Assembly (NCBI RefSeq): GCF_027923465.1
Contig: NZ_BRLB01000002.1
Span: 298,443 to 362,442 of the forward strand
Reading direction: 5' to 3'
DNA length: 64,000 bases
DNA from: Vallitalea longa
GTDB taxonomy: Bacteria; Bacillota; Clostridia; Lachnospirales; Vallitaleaceae
A program made the position numbers and the translations under genes. Below are positions 33,792 to 43,782 of the stretch, one piece after another. Each line of letters opens with the position of its first letter. Positions within the stretch are counted from its first letter, which is position 1. The notes below the pieces were generated by a model, which did not search any database, was not told where the DNA came from, and saw only the letters and a list, made by a program, of their open reading frames with translations.

Positions 33792-34233
33792 GTTGTCCCC
33801 CTTACCATATGTAAATTTGGTTATTCAATAAAATGAAATATTAAACAAATTAATAATGTATTATGTTTAATTCATCAAAGCATTAACCATATTAGTAATT
33901 TTTGTTATTTAAATAATCCATACCATTATATCATAAAATAATTATATTATTAATAAAAATATAAAGTTTTAATCAGAATTATAGTAATAAATATAGACAT
34001 TTTCAACAAAACCTTTGATTAAATAATTAAATTTACATCTTTTTCATATAGTCCCTTCAATAAAACATGATTAATATTTGCTGTTTTGGCAATAATATAA
34101 TTTAAATTATAACATCATTAAATATATTGTCAACATAATTGCTTTTTTAGCAAAGACAATTGTTATTATTATTTTTATTGATATAATACATATAAATGTT
34201 TATTATTAATTTATATCGATAAGGAGTTTATTA
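33792..34233. promoter_or_regulatory. 442-nt region with two TTGC-N7-GCAA operators and a promoter
   Basis: AT-rich and without a gene. Dyads TTGCTGTTTTGGCAA (34078-34092) and TTGCTTTTTTAGCAA (34139-34153) are 61 bp apart. For the plus-strand regulator, TTGTTA (34160-34165) and TATAAT (34182-34187) are 16 bp apart, just downstream of the second dyad. These are likely the binding sites of the XRE protein at 34234. Confidence 0.6.
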
Positions 34234-34611
34234 ATGATTCGATTAAAAGAATTAAGAAAAAGTAATAAAATATCTTTAGAAGCCCTAAGTGAAATTTTAC
34301 ATGTTAATAAATCTACTCTATCTCGTATTGAAAATGGTAGCAGAGAGCCAAAACTAAGTTTTATAGAGGATTGTGCTAAATATTTCAATTGTACAACTGA
34401 TTATTTACTTAATCTTACAGATGTTTCTTGTAATGATAAAAAGGTAAACAAAAATAATTGTCTTGAAAATATTTTTAAAGAAATGGAAAATATTCTATCA
34501 TGTAAAAACAATGTAAAATTCAATGGTAATATTATGGATAATGAATCCAAAGAATTAGTTTTGTTAGCTATAAAACATGCTAAGGATATAGCTGAATACA
34601 CCTCAAAATAA
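34234..34611 (+). CDS. Host XRE-family regulator
   Basis: 125 residues. N-terminal helix-turn-helix (KISLEALSEILHVNKSTLSRIENGSRE), then FNCTTDYLLNLTD typical of Xre/SinR-like regulators, and a short helical C-terminus. AAGGAG is upstream of ATG. It is a single gene on the plus strand beyond the prophage border, probably autoregulated through the paired dyads in its promoter. Confidence 0.8.
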   Translation: MIRLKELRKSNKISLEALSEILHVNKSTLSRIENGSREPKLSFIEDCAKYFNCTTDYLLNLTDVSCNDKKVNKNNCLENIFKEMENILSCKNNVKFNGNIMDNESKELVLLAIKHAKDIAEYTSK

Positions 34612-34632
34612 ATTTAGTTACATTGAATATTC

Positions 34633-35037
34633 TTATCTTAATTCATAAGCTTTACCAACATTACCTCCTAATTTTCCCCATAAATAATTGTGCTCATCTA
34701 CTGCATTAGAAAAATCTTCATTTTTCCAATTATATAATATTGTGAGAAGTATTTTTTTATCAGGATAATCAGATGCTAGTACCTCTATAATTAAAAAATC
34801 AACTCTTTCTTCCGTAATTTCTAGCTCTCCCCATATTTCATCTGCAATAATTTTGGTGTTAGCCATCATATGCATTTCTTCCCATACTTTCTCTTGACTT
34901 CTTACATATACTCTTGAAAGCTCTGTCTTTTTTATAAGTTCTTGATATTTATTATCATCTATCTTCTCGATTTTATTAGTACAGCTTGTGATTATGACAA
35001 TAATAATTATTAATATAAACATCCCAATCTTTTTCAA
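34633..35037 (-). CDS. Lipoprotein, unknown
   Basis: 134 residues from a TTG at 35037 (AGAGGTGA upstream), so the protein begins M-K-K-I-G-M-F. A hydrophobic signal and lipobox I-T-S-C predict a lipid-anchored protein. The exterior ~110 residues are acidic and helical. No family recognised. Substrate for Lgt encoded at 55.6 kb, like other lipoproteins. Confidence 0.7.
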   Translation of the reverse strand: MKKIGMFILIIIIVIITSCTNKIEKIDDNKYQELIKKTELSRVYVRSQEKVWEEMHMMANTKIIADEIWGELEITEERVDFLIIEVLASDYPDKKILLTILYNWKNEDFSNAVDEHNYLWGKLGGNVGKAYELR

Positions 35038-35186
35038 GTCCATCACCTCTAGCTAGTAAAATGTTTATACTGTCATTAATTAGTATAACTTCCTTATTAC
35101 ACTAGTTTTTCCAAACTTAATTAGGATTATTATATTATGCTCATAATCATCAATGTTATATTATTCCATAGAAAAAAAGATGCTAT

Positions 35187-35288
35187 GCCTCGTTTTGCAA
35201 AGCGTATTTATCCGTTAGGAAAGTTTCCTTAGCGCATATAAAAATGCTCCTATTTCATATGCAAAAAAGTAGGACTTTCCTTTGAGGC
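35187..35288. repeat. Structured intergenic element bounded by GCCTC/GAGGC
   Basis: About 102 nt with inverted ends GCCTC and GAGGC. Inside are a tight palindrome AGGAAA-G-TTTCCT (35217-35229), a TAGGA/TCCTA pair, and GCATAT/ATATGC. It is less AT-rich than its surroundings and does not code. The look is of a dispersed REP-like element or a structured RNA downstream of nrdR. Confidence 0.45.
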
Positions 35289-35295
35289 AAAAAAA

Positions 35296-35314
35296 GGTTT
35301 CCACTAGGGAAACC
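35296..35314 (-). terminator. Terminator of nrdR
   Basis: On the minus strand GGTTTCC pairs with GGAAACC around a CTAGT loop, then T7. It touches the nrdR stop codon. Confidence 0.8.
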
Positions 35315-35769
35315 TATTTATCATTTAATATTTTTTTGAGTTCATCCATAAAAGTATTGATATCTTTGAATTCACGATAAATTGATGCAAATCTGACATA
35401 AGCTACTTCATCAATGGATTTAAGTCTCTCCATAACTTTTTCTCCGATATCTTTACTCTTTATTTCTTTTTTCATAGAATTATATAAACTGTTTTCTATT
35501 TCATCTACTAACCCTTCAATTTGACTCATTGATACAGAACGTTTATGACAAGACCTAACAACTCCATTCATCAATTTATTTCTATTATATGGTTCTCTTG
35601 TCTTATCTTTTTTAATAATGACTAAAGGTATCGTTTCAATCTTTTCATAAGTAGTAAATCTTTTTCCGCACGCTTCACATTGTCTTCTTCTTCGTATTAA
35701 ATTGTTTTCGTCAGATGGTCTTGAGTCAACTACTTTAGTATTATCCTCATTACAAAAAGGACATCTCAT
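35314..35769 (-). CDS. nrdR: Transcriptional repressor NrdR
   Basis: 151 residues, standard length. N-terminal zinc ribbon with CPFC and CEAC ([21 protein letters not shown] start is diagnostic), then an ATP-cone domain ([19 protein letters not shown]). NrdR senses ATP/dATP and represses ribonucleotide reductase genes. It follows the sporulation cluster, as in many Clostridia. Confidence 0.97.
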   Translation of the reverse strand: MRCPFCNEDNTKVVDSRPSDENNLIRRRRQCEACGKRFTTYEKIETIPLVIIKKDKTREPYNRNKLMNGVVRSCHKRSVSMSQIEGLVDEIENSLYNSMKKEIKSKDIGEKVMERLKSIDEVAYVRFASIYREFKDINTFMDELKKILNDK

Positions 35770-35933
35770 AAGTTATTCTCCCTACTTTCCGCTTATAGCC
35801 ACTATTTTAGTCATATTATAAGTTATAAGTAGGAAAAGGTCAACCTATGAAGTGAATTATTTACTTAAAGCAACTCAACTTTCTCACCTTTAAATTAACT
35901 TGGCTGTATAGAATATTCAAATGAGAAATTGGA

Positions 35934-36197
35934 TTAGTAATCTGACTCAACTAAAGATTTTTCTACATTGATTTCTACAAGTATTATATCTTCTCCAATT
36001 TTTTTGATACTATCCCATGGTATCTGATATTCCTTACCTCTTCCAAACATTCCAAATAATTTAGCTGGTCCGGGAACAATTAATTTAGTAAGCTTACCAT
36101 CTTGTAAATCAACCTCAATATCACTTATAAATCCCAATCTTATTCCATCGTTAGAATTTATAACTTCCTTTTGCTTCATATCATATATCCTAACCAA
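35934..36197 (-). CDS. YlmC/YmxH-family PRC-barrel sporulation protein
   Basis: 87 residues with a single PRC-barrel (GIRLGFISDIEVDLQDGKLTKLIV, ending with WDSIKKIGEDIILVEI). The family is widely kept in spore formers, usually just after sigG; the biochemical role is unclear. Located between nrdR and sigG, supporting the call. Confidence 0.88.
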   Translation of the reverse strand: MVRIYDMKQKEVINSNDGIRLGFISDIEVDLQDGKLTKLIVPGPAKLFGMFGRGKEYQIPWDSIKKIGEDIILVEINVEKSLVESDY

Positions 36198-36250
36198 TAT
36201 ACTCCCCCCTAAAAGCTGTCATTACTTAGATTTTCAATTAATCGTGATAA

Positions 36251-37027
36251 TCAATTCAAATATCTTTTCATGTGTCTAATAGCTGATTTTTCTAATCTAG
36301 ATACCTGTGCTTGAGAAATACTTATTTCACTAGCAACTTCCATCTGTGTCTTACCTTCAAAAAATCTAAGCTTTAGTATATTAAATTCTCTTTTAGGAAG
36401 TTTTTTCATAGCTTCTCCAAGAGCTATTGATCTAACCCATCTCTCTTCCTTATTTTTTTTATCACTTACTTGATCCATAATATATAAAGAATCGCCCCCA
36501 TCATTATAGACAGGTTCAAATAAAGATACAGGATCTTGAATTGCATCAAGAGCAAAAACGACATCTTCTTTTCTCATATCTAGTTCCTTGGAAATTTCAG
36601 TAATAGTTGGTTCCTTGTTATTTTCTCTTAGTAGTCTTTCTTTTGCTTGTAAAGCTTTATAAGCTGTATCCCTAAGGGATCTGCTTACTCTAATACTGTT
36701 ATTATCTCTTAGATATCTTCTTATCTCCCCAATTATCATTGGTACGGCATATGTTGAAAATTTAACATTTTGAGTAATATCAAAATTATCTATCGCCTTT
36801 ATAAGTCCTACACAACCTACTTGAAACAAGTCATCTACCATTTCACCTGAATTACTAAATCTTTGAATCACACTTAACACTAATCTTAGATTGCCGTGTA
36901 TATATTCGTCACGTGCAGCAAGATCCCCATCAAGTATTTTTTTGAATAATACCTCTTTCTCTTTGTTTTTTAAAATGGGTAACTTTGATGTATTAACACC
37001 ACATATTTCAACTTTATTCAATGCCAT
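36251..37027 (-). CDS. sigG: RNA polymerase sporulation sigma-G factor
   Basis: 258 residues. N-terminal NKVEICGVNTSKLPILKNKE is the SigG-specific start; region 2 has VDDLFQVGCVGLIKAIDNFD, region 4 the helix-turn-helix KTQMEVASEISISQAQVSRLE. SigG directs late gene expression in the forespore after engulfment. It is downstream of sigE with ~98 nt between, in the order spoIIGA-sigE-sigG conserved from Bacillus to Clostridia. Confidence 0.97.
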   Translation of the reverse strand: MALNKVEICGVNTSKLPILKNKEKEVLFKKILDGDLAARDEYIHGNLRLVLSVIQRFSNSGEMVDDLFQVGCVGLIKAIDNFDITQNVKFSTYAVPMIIGEIRRYLRDNNSIRVSRSLRDTAYKALQAKERLLRENNKEPTITEISKELDMRKEDVVFALDAIQDPVSLFEPVYNDGGDSLYIMDQVSDKKNKEERWVRSIALGEAMKKLPKREFNILKLRFFEGKTQMEVASEISISQAQVSRLEKSAIRHMKRYLN

Positions 37028-37087
37028 ACTCTACCTCCAGTAATCATTTTGTCATAAACAAGAACGACTTCATGTTTTTCTTTATAT

Positions 37088-37119
37088 TAAAATGATTACC
37101 AGTGGCAATATATTTATAC
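37088..37119 (-). promoter_or_regulatory. Possible forespore (SigF/SigG) promoter for sigG
   Basis: On the minus strand GTATA (37119-37115) and CATTTTA (37094-37088) resemble the SigG -35 and -10 elements, but the 20-bp gap is two longer than usual. Alternatively GGTAATCATT fits a SigF -10. It is placed well before the sigG start. Weak evidence. Confidence 0.3.
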
Positions 37120-37125
37120 CTTTTT

Positions 37126-37866
37126 TTATTGCATTCTAATAATTTCCTTTTGCAACCTTTTTATAATTTTTTTTTCTAGTCTTGATATGTACGATTGTGA
37201 TATACCTAACATATCAGCAACCTCTTTCTGAGTCTTCTCTTCTCCATCAGCTTTTAACCCGAATCTTAGCTCCACTATGACCCTTTCTCTATTTGATAAT
37301 TTGCTTAGAGCTTTTTTCAGTAGTTCTTTATCAACTTCTTCTTCAATATTCCTATAAATAACATCTTCCTCAGTACCTAATATATCTGATAAAAGCAATT
37401 CATTGCCATCCCAATCGACGTTAAGTGGTTCATCAATAGATATCTCTAACTTAGTCTTATTATTTCTTCTTAAATACATCAAAATTTCATTTTCTATGCA
37501 CCTAGAAGCATAAGTCGCCAACTTTATCTTTTTATCAGGTTTAAAAGTATTGATTGATTTTATTAATCCAATGGTTCCAATGGATATTAAATCTTCCACA
37601 CCAATACCAGTATTTTCAAATTTCTTGGCTATATATACTACAAGCCTTAAATTATGCTCAATAAGTATTGATTTAACCTTAAAATCGTTTTCACTTCCAA
37701 GCATAGCAATAATTCTTGATTCTTCTTCATTTCCCAGTGGAGCAGGTAATATTTCACTGCCACCTATATAATGAATCTCTCCATTATCCCACAAAAATAA
37801 TTTCCTGAATCTCTGAATAAGTTTTATACTAAAAACATTTAGTAGATTTTTATTCTTACATATCAA
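37126..37866 (-). CDS. sigE: RNA polymerase sporulation sigma-E factor precursor
   Basis: 246 residues from a TTG at 37866 (AGGGGG upstream). The basic/hydrophobic pro-peptide (~33 residues) precedes the junction [13 protein letters not shown], matching the B. subtilis pro-SigE cleavage region. Region 2 ([20 protein letters not shown]) and region 4 ([20 protein letters not shown]) are intact. The pro-form is membrane tethered and cut by SpoIIGA; mature SigE drives mother-cell genes. Confidence 0.97.
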   Translation of the reverse strand: MICKNKNLLNVFSIKLIQRFRKLFLWDNGEIHYIGGSEILPAPLGNEEESRIIAMLGSENDFKVKSILIEHNLRLVVYIAKKFENTGIGVEDLISIGTIGLIKSINTFKPDKKIKLATYASRCIENEILMYLRRNNKTKLEISIDEPLNVDWDGNELLLSDILGTEEDVIYRNIEEEVDKELLKKALSKLSNRERVIVELRFGLKADGEEKTQKEVADMLGISQSYISRLEKKIIKRLQKEIIRMQ

Positions 37867-37976
37867 CTCTATTCCCCCTATTATATATCCCTTGTCTTAG
37901 TAATGCCTAACAAAAGATATTTTCCTTAGCGTTTTAGTTATGATATTGTACTTTAGCTAATTCATAAAAATATATT

Positions 37977-38894
37977 CTAATGTACACTAATTAATTTCGG
38001 ATGTATAAGGACTTGGTAACTGTTGTCATTAGATAGTTTTTTATCATATACAGCAACTACCACATCTCTATAATCTTTTGTTTCATTCCCAAGATTAATA
38101 CATATATTATCTGCAACAATTCCTAACAACATACCATTTTCATTGCCTAATGAAGAAAATGGAATCAACCTTAACTTTAGATTACTCTTTTCACCGAACT
38201 CAGCGAAGCTAGATAAATTATATACATCACAAGATATATCTCTTAATTTATCATAACTATCTTTTTCAATTAATTTTTTTAATAATTCTGTTTCAGCTAT
38301 TAAAACTGGATTTTTAGTTATTGGATCATATAAATTATTACCAGTATCTAACAAACCATTTACCATAATTTTCGAATCATTGATATTGATTTCTACTCCA
38401 TATAGATTTTTGTTAGTCATAACCGTATTAGCCATAACTTTTCTAATGATCTTAAATATGATAATTGCAATTATTCCAAAAATTACGAATAATCCTACTC
38501 CCAAATCCATATTATATGTACCATTAATAACTTTACTTACAGCAACTCCAATAGATGAATAATAATATAGTGCAAACATTATTCCGCCAAGCATAATTGC
38601 GCTTAAATACATAATAATAGTTAATTTAATAAATTCACTTAATATTTTTGGTTTAAATGATATATATATCAAAAGTACACTAGTCAGTAAGTATCCCACA
38701 ACAACATTAAAAAAATAATTATCATAAGGAAGTATTACAATCATACACATCATAAGTGCTCCAACTACAGCACCTAAAAACAATCTTATTTTCTTGGTAT
38801 TTCTCTTTGTTAGTACCTTGACTATAAATAAAATTATATAGTCCATAATCAAGTTAATTATAAAGACTATGTCAATATAGACTTCTAAATACAC
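37977..38894 (-). CDS. spoIIGA: Sporulation sigma-E factor processing peptidase SpoIIGA
   Basis: 305 residues. About five membrane helices in the first 160 residues, then an aspartic-protease domain with GLLDTGNNLYDP (catalytic Asp183). SpoIIGA homodimerises in the septal membrane and cuts pro-SigE after the SpoIIR signal from the forespore. It lies directly before sigE, with an Spo0A-type promoter upstream. Confidence 0.95.
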   Translation of the reverse strand: MYLEVYIDIVFIINLIMDYIILFIVKVLTKRNTKKIRLFLGAVVGALMMCMIVILPYDNYFFNVVVGYLLTSVLLIYISFKPKILSEFIKLTIIMYLSAIMLGGIMFALYYYSSIGVAVSKVINGTYNMDLGVGLFVIFGIIAIIIFKIIRKVMANTVMTNKNLYGVEININDSKIMVNGLLDTGNNLYDPITKNPVLIAETELLKKLIEKDSYDKLRDISCDVYNLSSFAEFGEKSNLKLRLIPFSSLGNENGMLLGIVADNICINLGNETKDYRDVVVAVYDKKLSNDNSYQVLIHPKLISVH

Positions 38895-38992
38895 GCCCCC
38901 CCTCCTTTACAATTTCAGCTAAATAGCTATTATCTCTCTACTACACAAATTACTATAATATATTTTATTCATTAATTGTTTGAGCTATGCTA

Positions 38993-39028
38993 ATTATAGC
39001 ATGGTTAATTGGAATAATTTGTCAAAAA
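38993..39028 (-). promoter_or_regulatory. spoIIG promoter: TTGACA-N21-TATAAT with Spo0A box
   Basis: On the minus strand TTGACA (39025-39020) and TATAAT (38998-38993) are 21 bp apart, much longer than the 17-bp norm. The B. subtilis spoIIG promoter is known for a 22-bp spacer that makes it dependent on Spo0A~P. A 0A box, TTTGTCAAAAA (39018-39028, plus strand), covers the -35. Strong support for Spo0A control of spoIIGA-sigE. Confidence 0.75.
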
Positions 39029-39093
39029 TACCAATTGAATACAATTTTTTTTAATATTTTTTTCAACATTTTTAAAAAAGGACATAAAAATAA

Positions 39094-39119
39094 GAGGTTA
39101 TCTTTTAACAAATAACCTC
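39094..39119 (-). terminator. Terminator of the dcw operon after ftsZ
   Basis: GAGGTTAT pairs with ATAACCTC around a 10-nt loop; minus-strand read-out gives TTATTTTT after the stem. It is 14 nt after the ftsZ stop, separating vegetative dcw transcription from the spoIIG unit. Confidence 0.8.
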
Positions 39120-39132
39120 TTTATTCTTATTC

Positions 39133-40251
39133 TTATCTATTCCTTCTTCTTTGTAAAAAAGGAGGAATATCTATTGGTTTTTCATCAATATGTATATCTG
39201 TTTGATCATTTTTCTCGTCTAGTTCTTTAGTGGCACTTGCCATTTCATTAGTTTTTGCCTCAATTCTACTATTGTTATTAATACTAGAATCAATAGGTGC
39301 TTCAAAACCAGTTGCAATAACTGTAACAACTAATTCATCTTCCAAATTATCATCTATAATTTGTCCATAGATAATATTGGAATCATTACCAGTAGCTTCT
39401 TGAATTAATTGTATTGCATCATTTGCCTCAAACATAGACATATTAGAATCACCACTGATATTTATTAATATGTGCTTAGCTCCATCAATTGTTGTCTCAA
39501 GTAAAGGACTTGATATAGCCATTTGAGCTGCATCTTCAGATTTATTATCTCCTTTAGCTTTTCCGATACCAATATGAGCAATACCTTTATTTGACATTAC
39601 GGTTTCAACATCAGCAAAGTCAAGATTAATAATTCCTGGAGTATATATCAAGTCAGAAATACCTTGTACACCTTGCTGTAATATTTCATCAGCTTTCTTA
39701 AAAGCCTCTCTGACAGTAGTTCTTCTATCAATTATAGATAATAATTTTTGATTAGGTATAACTATCAAAGTATCCACTGATTTCTTTAACGCAGTTATTC
39801 CTGCTTCTGCATTCTTCATTCTGACTCTGCCTTCAAAATCAAAAGGTTTTGTTACAACACCAACTGTAAGAATTCCCATTTCTTTAGAGATACTAGTTAT
39901 TACAGGTGCTGCACCAGTTCCTGTACCACCACCCATTCCAGCAGTAACAAAAACCATATCTGCACCTTTCATGGCTTCAGATAATTCTTCTTTGCTTTCT
40001 TCAGCAGCTTTTAATCCAACCTCTGGATTAGCTCCAGCTCCTAAACCTCTAGTAAGTTTTTCACCAATTTGAATTTTAACAGAAGCTTTTGAACACTGTA
40101 AAGCTTGTACATCAGTATTAACTGCAATAAACTCGACACCATTGAGCTTATCTTCTATCATTCTATTAACGGCGTTATTTCCACCTCCGCCTACTCCTAT
40201 GACAACAATTTTTGCCACACTTGCCTTTTCATTCATCTTTATTTCAAGCAA
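39133..40251 (-). CDS. ftsZ: Cell division GTPase FtsZ
   Basis: 372 residues from a TTG at 40251 (GGAGG 7 nt upstream), giving M-L-E-I-K, a typical clostridial FtsZ start; the ATG at 40311 has no ribosome site. Tubulin signature [13 protein letters not shown], nucleotide loop [15 protein letters not shown], and the C-terminal conserved peptide ending D-I-P-P-F-L-Q-R-R that binds FtsA/SepF/ZipA-like partners. FtsZ forms the division ring; ftsA is absent from this cluster, so SepF or another anchor is likely used. Confidence 0.98.
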   Translation of the reverse strand: MLEIKMNEKASVAKIVVIGVGGGGNNAVNRMIEDKLNGVEFIAVNTDVQALQCSKASVKIQIGEKLTRGLGAGANPEVGLKAAEESKEELSEAMKGADMVFVTAGMGGGTGTGAAPVITSISKEMGILTVGVVTKPFDFEGRVRMKNAEAGITALKKSVDTLIVIPNQKLLSIIDRRTTVREAFKKADEILQQGVQGISDLIYTPGIINLDFADVETVMSNKGIAHIGIGKAKGDNKSEDAAQMAISSPLLETTIDGAKHILINISGDSNMSMFEANDAIQLIQEATGNDSNIIYGQIIDDNLEDELVVTVIATGFEAPIDSSINNNSRIEAKTNEMASATKELDEKNDQTDIHIDEKPIDIPPFLQRRRNR

Positions 40252-40441
40252 AGTAGTTCCTCCTAACAACTCTTTTCTTAATCTATATGCATTAAGTGAT
40301 TTTATTGACATAATCTCTTACACATAATAATATATTTTTTTATAGAATTAATCAATATCAAATTATAAAATTTTAATTATTTTTTTCCATATCTGAGTAA
40401 AAATGAAAGTTATAAACGTTTTCGCTTATGTCAACTAGTTA

Positions 40442-41197
40442 TTATTTACTATTATAGGGAGTAAATATAATATTTTTTTTATTTATGTCAGTCAAGTCAA
40501 TTGTACCTTCTGCGCCTTCTGGCAATTTGGTAATCAATTCCTTTAATAGTTCAAATTTCCTATTTATGTTTATTATATTGCCGATTGATATAGATATTTT
40601 GTCGATTTTTATTACAATTTGTTCTGGGTCATTGTAATTAAAGTCAATATAGTCTATTTTGAAATCAAATTTTTTCATTTTCAGTGATGTTTCCAAAATA
40701 GCTTTAAAAATTCCTGTTTCATCATTAAATAGCTTGTCCCCAATAACAAAATGGTCAAAAGATAAGCCATGTACAATAGGTATATTTTTCTGTAAATCAT
40801 TAGTATAATCAATTACAGTACCATCTTTACTCAAACATAAATATTTACCCATATATGGAATATATGATATTATACTTTTTTCTGTTACAACGATATCTAC
40901 ATTGTTGAAAGAGTGGTACTTTATATCTATATTCTCAATATATGGATATTCTTCTAAAACAAAGTCTTTAGAAGCTAATTTATATACAAATAAATTTGTT
41001 TTTTCATGGATACCTACTACATTTTTAATTATCTCTTCACTATATATTTTATTTCCTATAACAGTAATGATATTTACATTAATAAGTTGAAAAGCAAAAA
41101 TAACTGCAATAAATACTAAGCAAATTATCAATAAAACAAATTTACCAGATTTATTATTACGCTTTCTAACTTTTTCCATTGAAATAACATTAGACAT
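40442..41197 (-). CDS. divIB: Cell division protein DivIB/FtsQ
   Basis: 251 residues. Short cytosolic start, one membrane helix (FVLLIICLVFIAVIFAF), POTRA domain (INVNIITVIGNKIYSEEIIKNV), and a beta domain. It forms the FtsQLB complex that gates septal peptidoglycan synthesis. It sits between murA and ftsZ, as in related genomes. Confidence 0.93.
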   Translation of the reverse strand: MSNVISMEKVRKRNNKSGKFVLLIICLVFIAVIFAFQLINVNIITVIGNKIYSEEIIKNVVGIHEKTNLFVYKLASKDFVLEEYPYIENIDIKYHSFNNVDIVVTEKSIISYIPYMGKYLCLSKDGTVIDYTNDLQKNIPIVHGLSFDHFVIGDKLFNDETGIFKAILETSLKMKKFDFKIDYIDFNYNDPEQIVIKIDKISISIGNIININRKFELLKELITKLPEGAEGTIDLTDINKKNIIFTPYNSK

Positions 41198-41209
41198 ATT
41201 ATCACCTTT

Positions 41210-42466
41210 TTAATCTGAAGAGTATTTTATTTTGGCTCCCAACAAGCTTAAATCTTTATCCAAATTTTCGTATCCTCTCAAAATATGACTAGCATTATTA
41301 ACAATAGTTTTACCTTCTGCGCCTAGACCTGCTAGTACTAATGCTGCACCACCCCTTAAATCTTCTGCAAAAACTTCTGCTCCATTTAATCTAGGAACTC
41401 CCTTTAATACTGCTATTCTTCCATCTATAATAATATCTGCACCCATTTTTACTAACTCTGTAACATGTTTGTATCTTGATTCAAATATCGTTTCAGCAAT
41501 TATACTTGTTCCATCAGCTGATACAAGGCAACTCATTAGCTGAGCCTGCATATCTGTAGGAAAACCCGGATATGGCTGAGTCCTTATCAAATCAATAGAT
41601 TTTAACCTTATAGGTGCTTTTATTAATATACTATCTTCATACTCTTTTACTGAACATCCCATTTCATTTATTTTAGTTATTGTTGCATTCAAATGATCTT
41701 TACATACGTCTTTAAATAGGACTTCACCTCCAGCAGCAGCTACAGCACACATATAAGTACCCGCTACTATTCTATCAGGCATTATCCTATATTCAACTGA
41801 ATTTAACTTATTAACGCCTTTTATAACAATAGTATCTGTTCCAGCTCCTTCTATCTTAGCTCCCATTTTACATAGAAAATCTTGTAATTCAACTATTTCA
41901 GGTTCTTTAGCAGCATTATTAATAGTTGTGATTCCTTCAGATAGTACTGCTGTTAACATGATATTTTCTGTAGCACCGACACTAGGATAATCTAAACTTA
42001 CTTTATTACCTATTATTTCGTTAGTACTACATTCAATAAATCCATGTCTATCTTTTATATCAACATTCATCTGCTTTAAAGCTTTTAGGTGTAAATCAAT
42101 TGGTCTGGTACCAATTGAACATCCACCGGGAAAAGATATTTTCACATTTTTTAATCTTCCAAGAACAGAACCTAATAGGATAATGGAAGATCTCATCATC
42201 TGAACATATTTTTCTGGTATCACATGCGTTTTAATAACTGAAGAGTCAATAATCAAAACATCTGACTCCCATTTGATTACACACCCTATAGCAGTTAGTA
42301 TATTAAGCATATTATAAACATCTAGTATCTTAGGACAATTGTGGAAATATGTTTTTCCTTCATTTAAAACAGTAGCTGCAAGTAATGGGAGAACTGCATT
42401 CTTTGACCCTTGCACTTTTATTTCGCCACTTAGACTGTATCCGCCTTCTATAATATATTTACCCAT
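41210..42466 (-). CDS. murA: UDP-N-acetylglucosamine 1-carboxyvinyltransferase
   Basis: 418 residues from ATG 42466 (GGAGG upstream; the earlier start at 42517 is unsupported). EPSP-synthase-like double barrel; GSKNAVLPLLAATVLNEG at the N-terminus carries the substrate Lys, and FPTDMQAQLMS is a family signature. The fosfomycin-target Cys lies in the GCSIGTRP loop: here P-G-G-C-S-I-G. First committed step of peptidoglycan synthesis. Confidence 0.97.
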   Translation of the reverse strand: MGKYIIEGGYSLSGEIKVQGSKNAVLPLLAATVLNEGKTYFHNCPKILDVYNMLNILTAIGCVIKWESDVLIIDSSVIKTHVIPEKYVQMMRSSIILLGSVLGRLKNVKISFPGGCSIGTRPIDLHLKALKQMNVDIKDRHGFIECSTNEIIGNKVSLDYPSVGATENIMLTAVLSEGITTINNAAKEPEIVELQDFLCKMGAKIEGAGTDTIVIKGVNKLNSVEYRIMPDRIVAGTYMCAVAAAGGEVLFKDVCKDHLNATITKINEMGCSVKEYEDSILIKAPIRLKSIDLIRTQPYPGFPTDMQAQLMSCLVSADGTSIIAETIFESRYKHVTELVKMGADIIIDGRIAVLKGVPRLNGAEVFAEDLRGGAALVLAGLGAEGKTIVNNASHILRGYENLDKDLSLLGAKIKYSSD

Positions 42467-42618
42467 GTACTGCGACCTCCGCACAAATAGCAATTCTATA
42501 TAATTTATAGTATTCATTTATTTCTTTTATGTTACTATATAACTTATCCGTAAATATATACAATAACACAAAATACTAATAAATAAATAGTTAATTATTG
42601 TAAACTGTAGTTTATTAT

Positions 42619-43770
42619 TTATCCCGCTTTACTTATCTTTGATTTTCTGGCTATCCCCAATACCATTCCCATTTCTATCATAAGAAATAAAAGCGATGAA
42701 CCTCCATAACTAATAAATGGTAAAGTCATACCAGTTGCAGGTATAGAATTAGTAACTACGGCTACGTTAATAATAACTTGTAATCCTATCTGTGCCATAA
42801 CTCCAACTACTATCAGTAAACTATTGAGGTCTGAACAATTACTAGCTATTACCATACATCTCCATATAAGCAACACAAATAGTATAATTAACACTATCGC
42901 TCCTACTAAGCCCAATTCTTCACATACGATGGAAAATATTATATCGTTATGAGCCTCAGGTATGAATCCTCTCTTTTGCATGCTCTGACCAAGTCCTGTA
43001 CCAAACAAACCACCTGTACCTATGGCATATAATGATTGAATGGTTTGATAACCAAGATTAAGGGGGTCACTCCATGGTCCTTCTAACCATATCTTAACCC
43101 TGTCTAATCTATAACCAGCAAACGCTATTCCTATTCCACCAAGAACTACACCAGGTACAACCGTTATCAACAATAATTTATAGACTTTTGGAACTGCAAC
43201 AAATAAGATAGCAGTACCTACTGCGAAAACAACAATCGCTGTACTCATGTTTTTTAGGCCAACCAAAGCTGAAGGAATTGCTATTAAGAATAATATGAAA
43301 AACATCAATCTATATTTATCCAGATGATTAACCATCTTTGATGCCACATAAGATACTACAATTATTATTGTCAATTTCGCGAATTCAGAAGGTTGAAACC
43401 TTAATTGACCAACTCCCAACCATCTCCTAGAACCGTTAACTTCTATTCCTACAAACAAAACTAAAACCAAAAATCCTATTGATAATATGTACATCAACAA
43501 TGCAAATCTATTAAATATATGAAAATCGATTCTAGATACAACCAGCATTACAACTATTCCTAATACTCCCCACATCAATTGTCTTTTAAGAAGATGAGAA
43601 CTATCATTGAACATATTAATACTGTAATAATAGCTTGAACTATATATCATAATAATTCCAAAAATAATAAGAATAACTATTATTGCAACTAGGGTAAAAT
43701 CTGTTTGATTCTTTTTTTTTCTTAGGAATGATCGCCTTCTACGATGTCTATTGTTTGTTGTTTCATGCAA
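42619..43770 (-). CDS. spoVE: FtsW/SpoVE-type SEDS glycosyltransferase
   Basis: 383 residues, about ten membrane helices. SEDS hallmarks: SRRWLGVGQLRFQPSEFAKL (with the catalytic-region Arg/Trp), YQTIQSLYAIGTGGLFGTGLGQS, PEAHNDIIFSIVCEELG and LPFISYGGSSLL. Polymerises glycan strands at the septum with its PBP2 partner. Whether this is the vegetative FtsW or the spore SpoVE cannot be told from sequence; its place beside spoVD and murD suits SpoVE. Confidence 0.95.
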   Translation of the reverse strand: MHETTNNRHRRRRSFLRKKKNQTDFTLVAIIVILIIFGIIMIYSSSYYYSINMFNDSSHLLKRQLMWGVLGIVVMLVVSRIDFHIFNRFALLMYILSIGFLVLVLFVGIEVNGSRRWLGVGQLRFQPSEFAKLTIIIVVSYVASKMVNHLDKYRLMFFILFLIAIPSALVGLKNMSTAIVVFAVGTAILFVAVPKVYKLLLITVVPGVVLGGIGIAFAGYRLDRVKIWLEGPWSDPLNLGYQTIQSLYAIGTGGLFGTGLGQSMQKRGFIPEAHNDIIFSIVCEELGLVGAIVLIILFVLLIWRCMVIASNCSDLNSLLIVVGVMAQIGLQVIINVAVVTNSIPATGMTLPFISYGGSSLLFLMIEMGMVLGIARKSKISKAG

Positions 43771-43782
43771 CCTAACCCCTCC

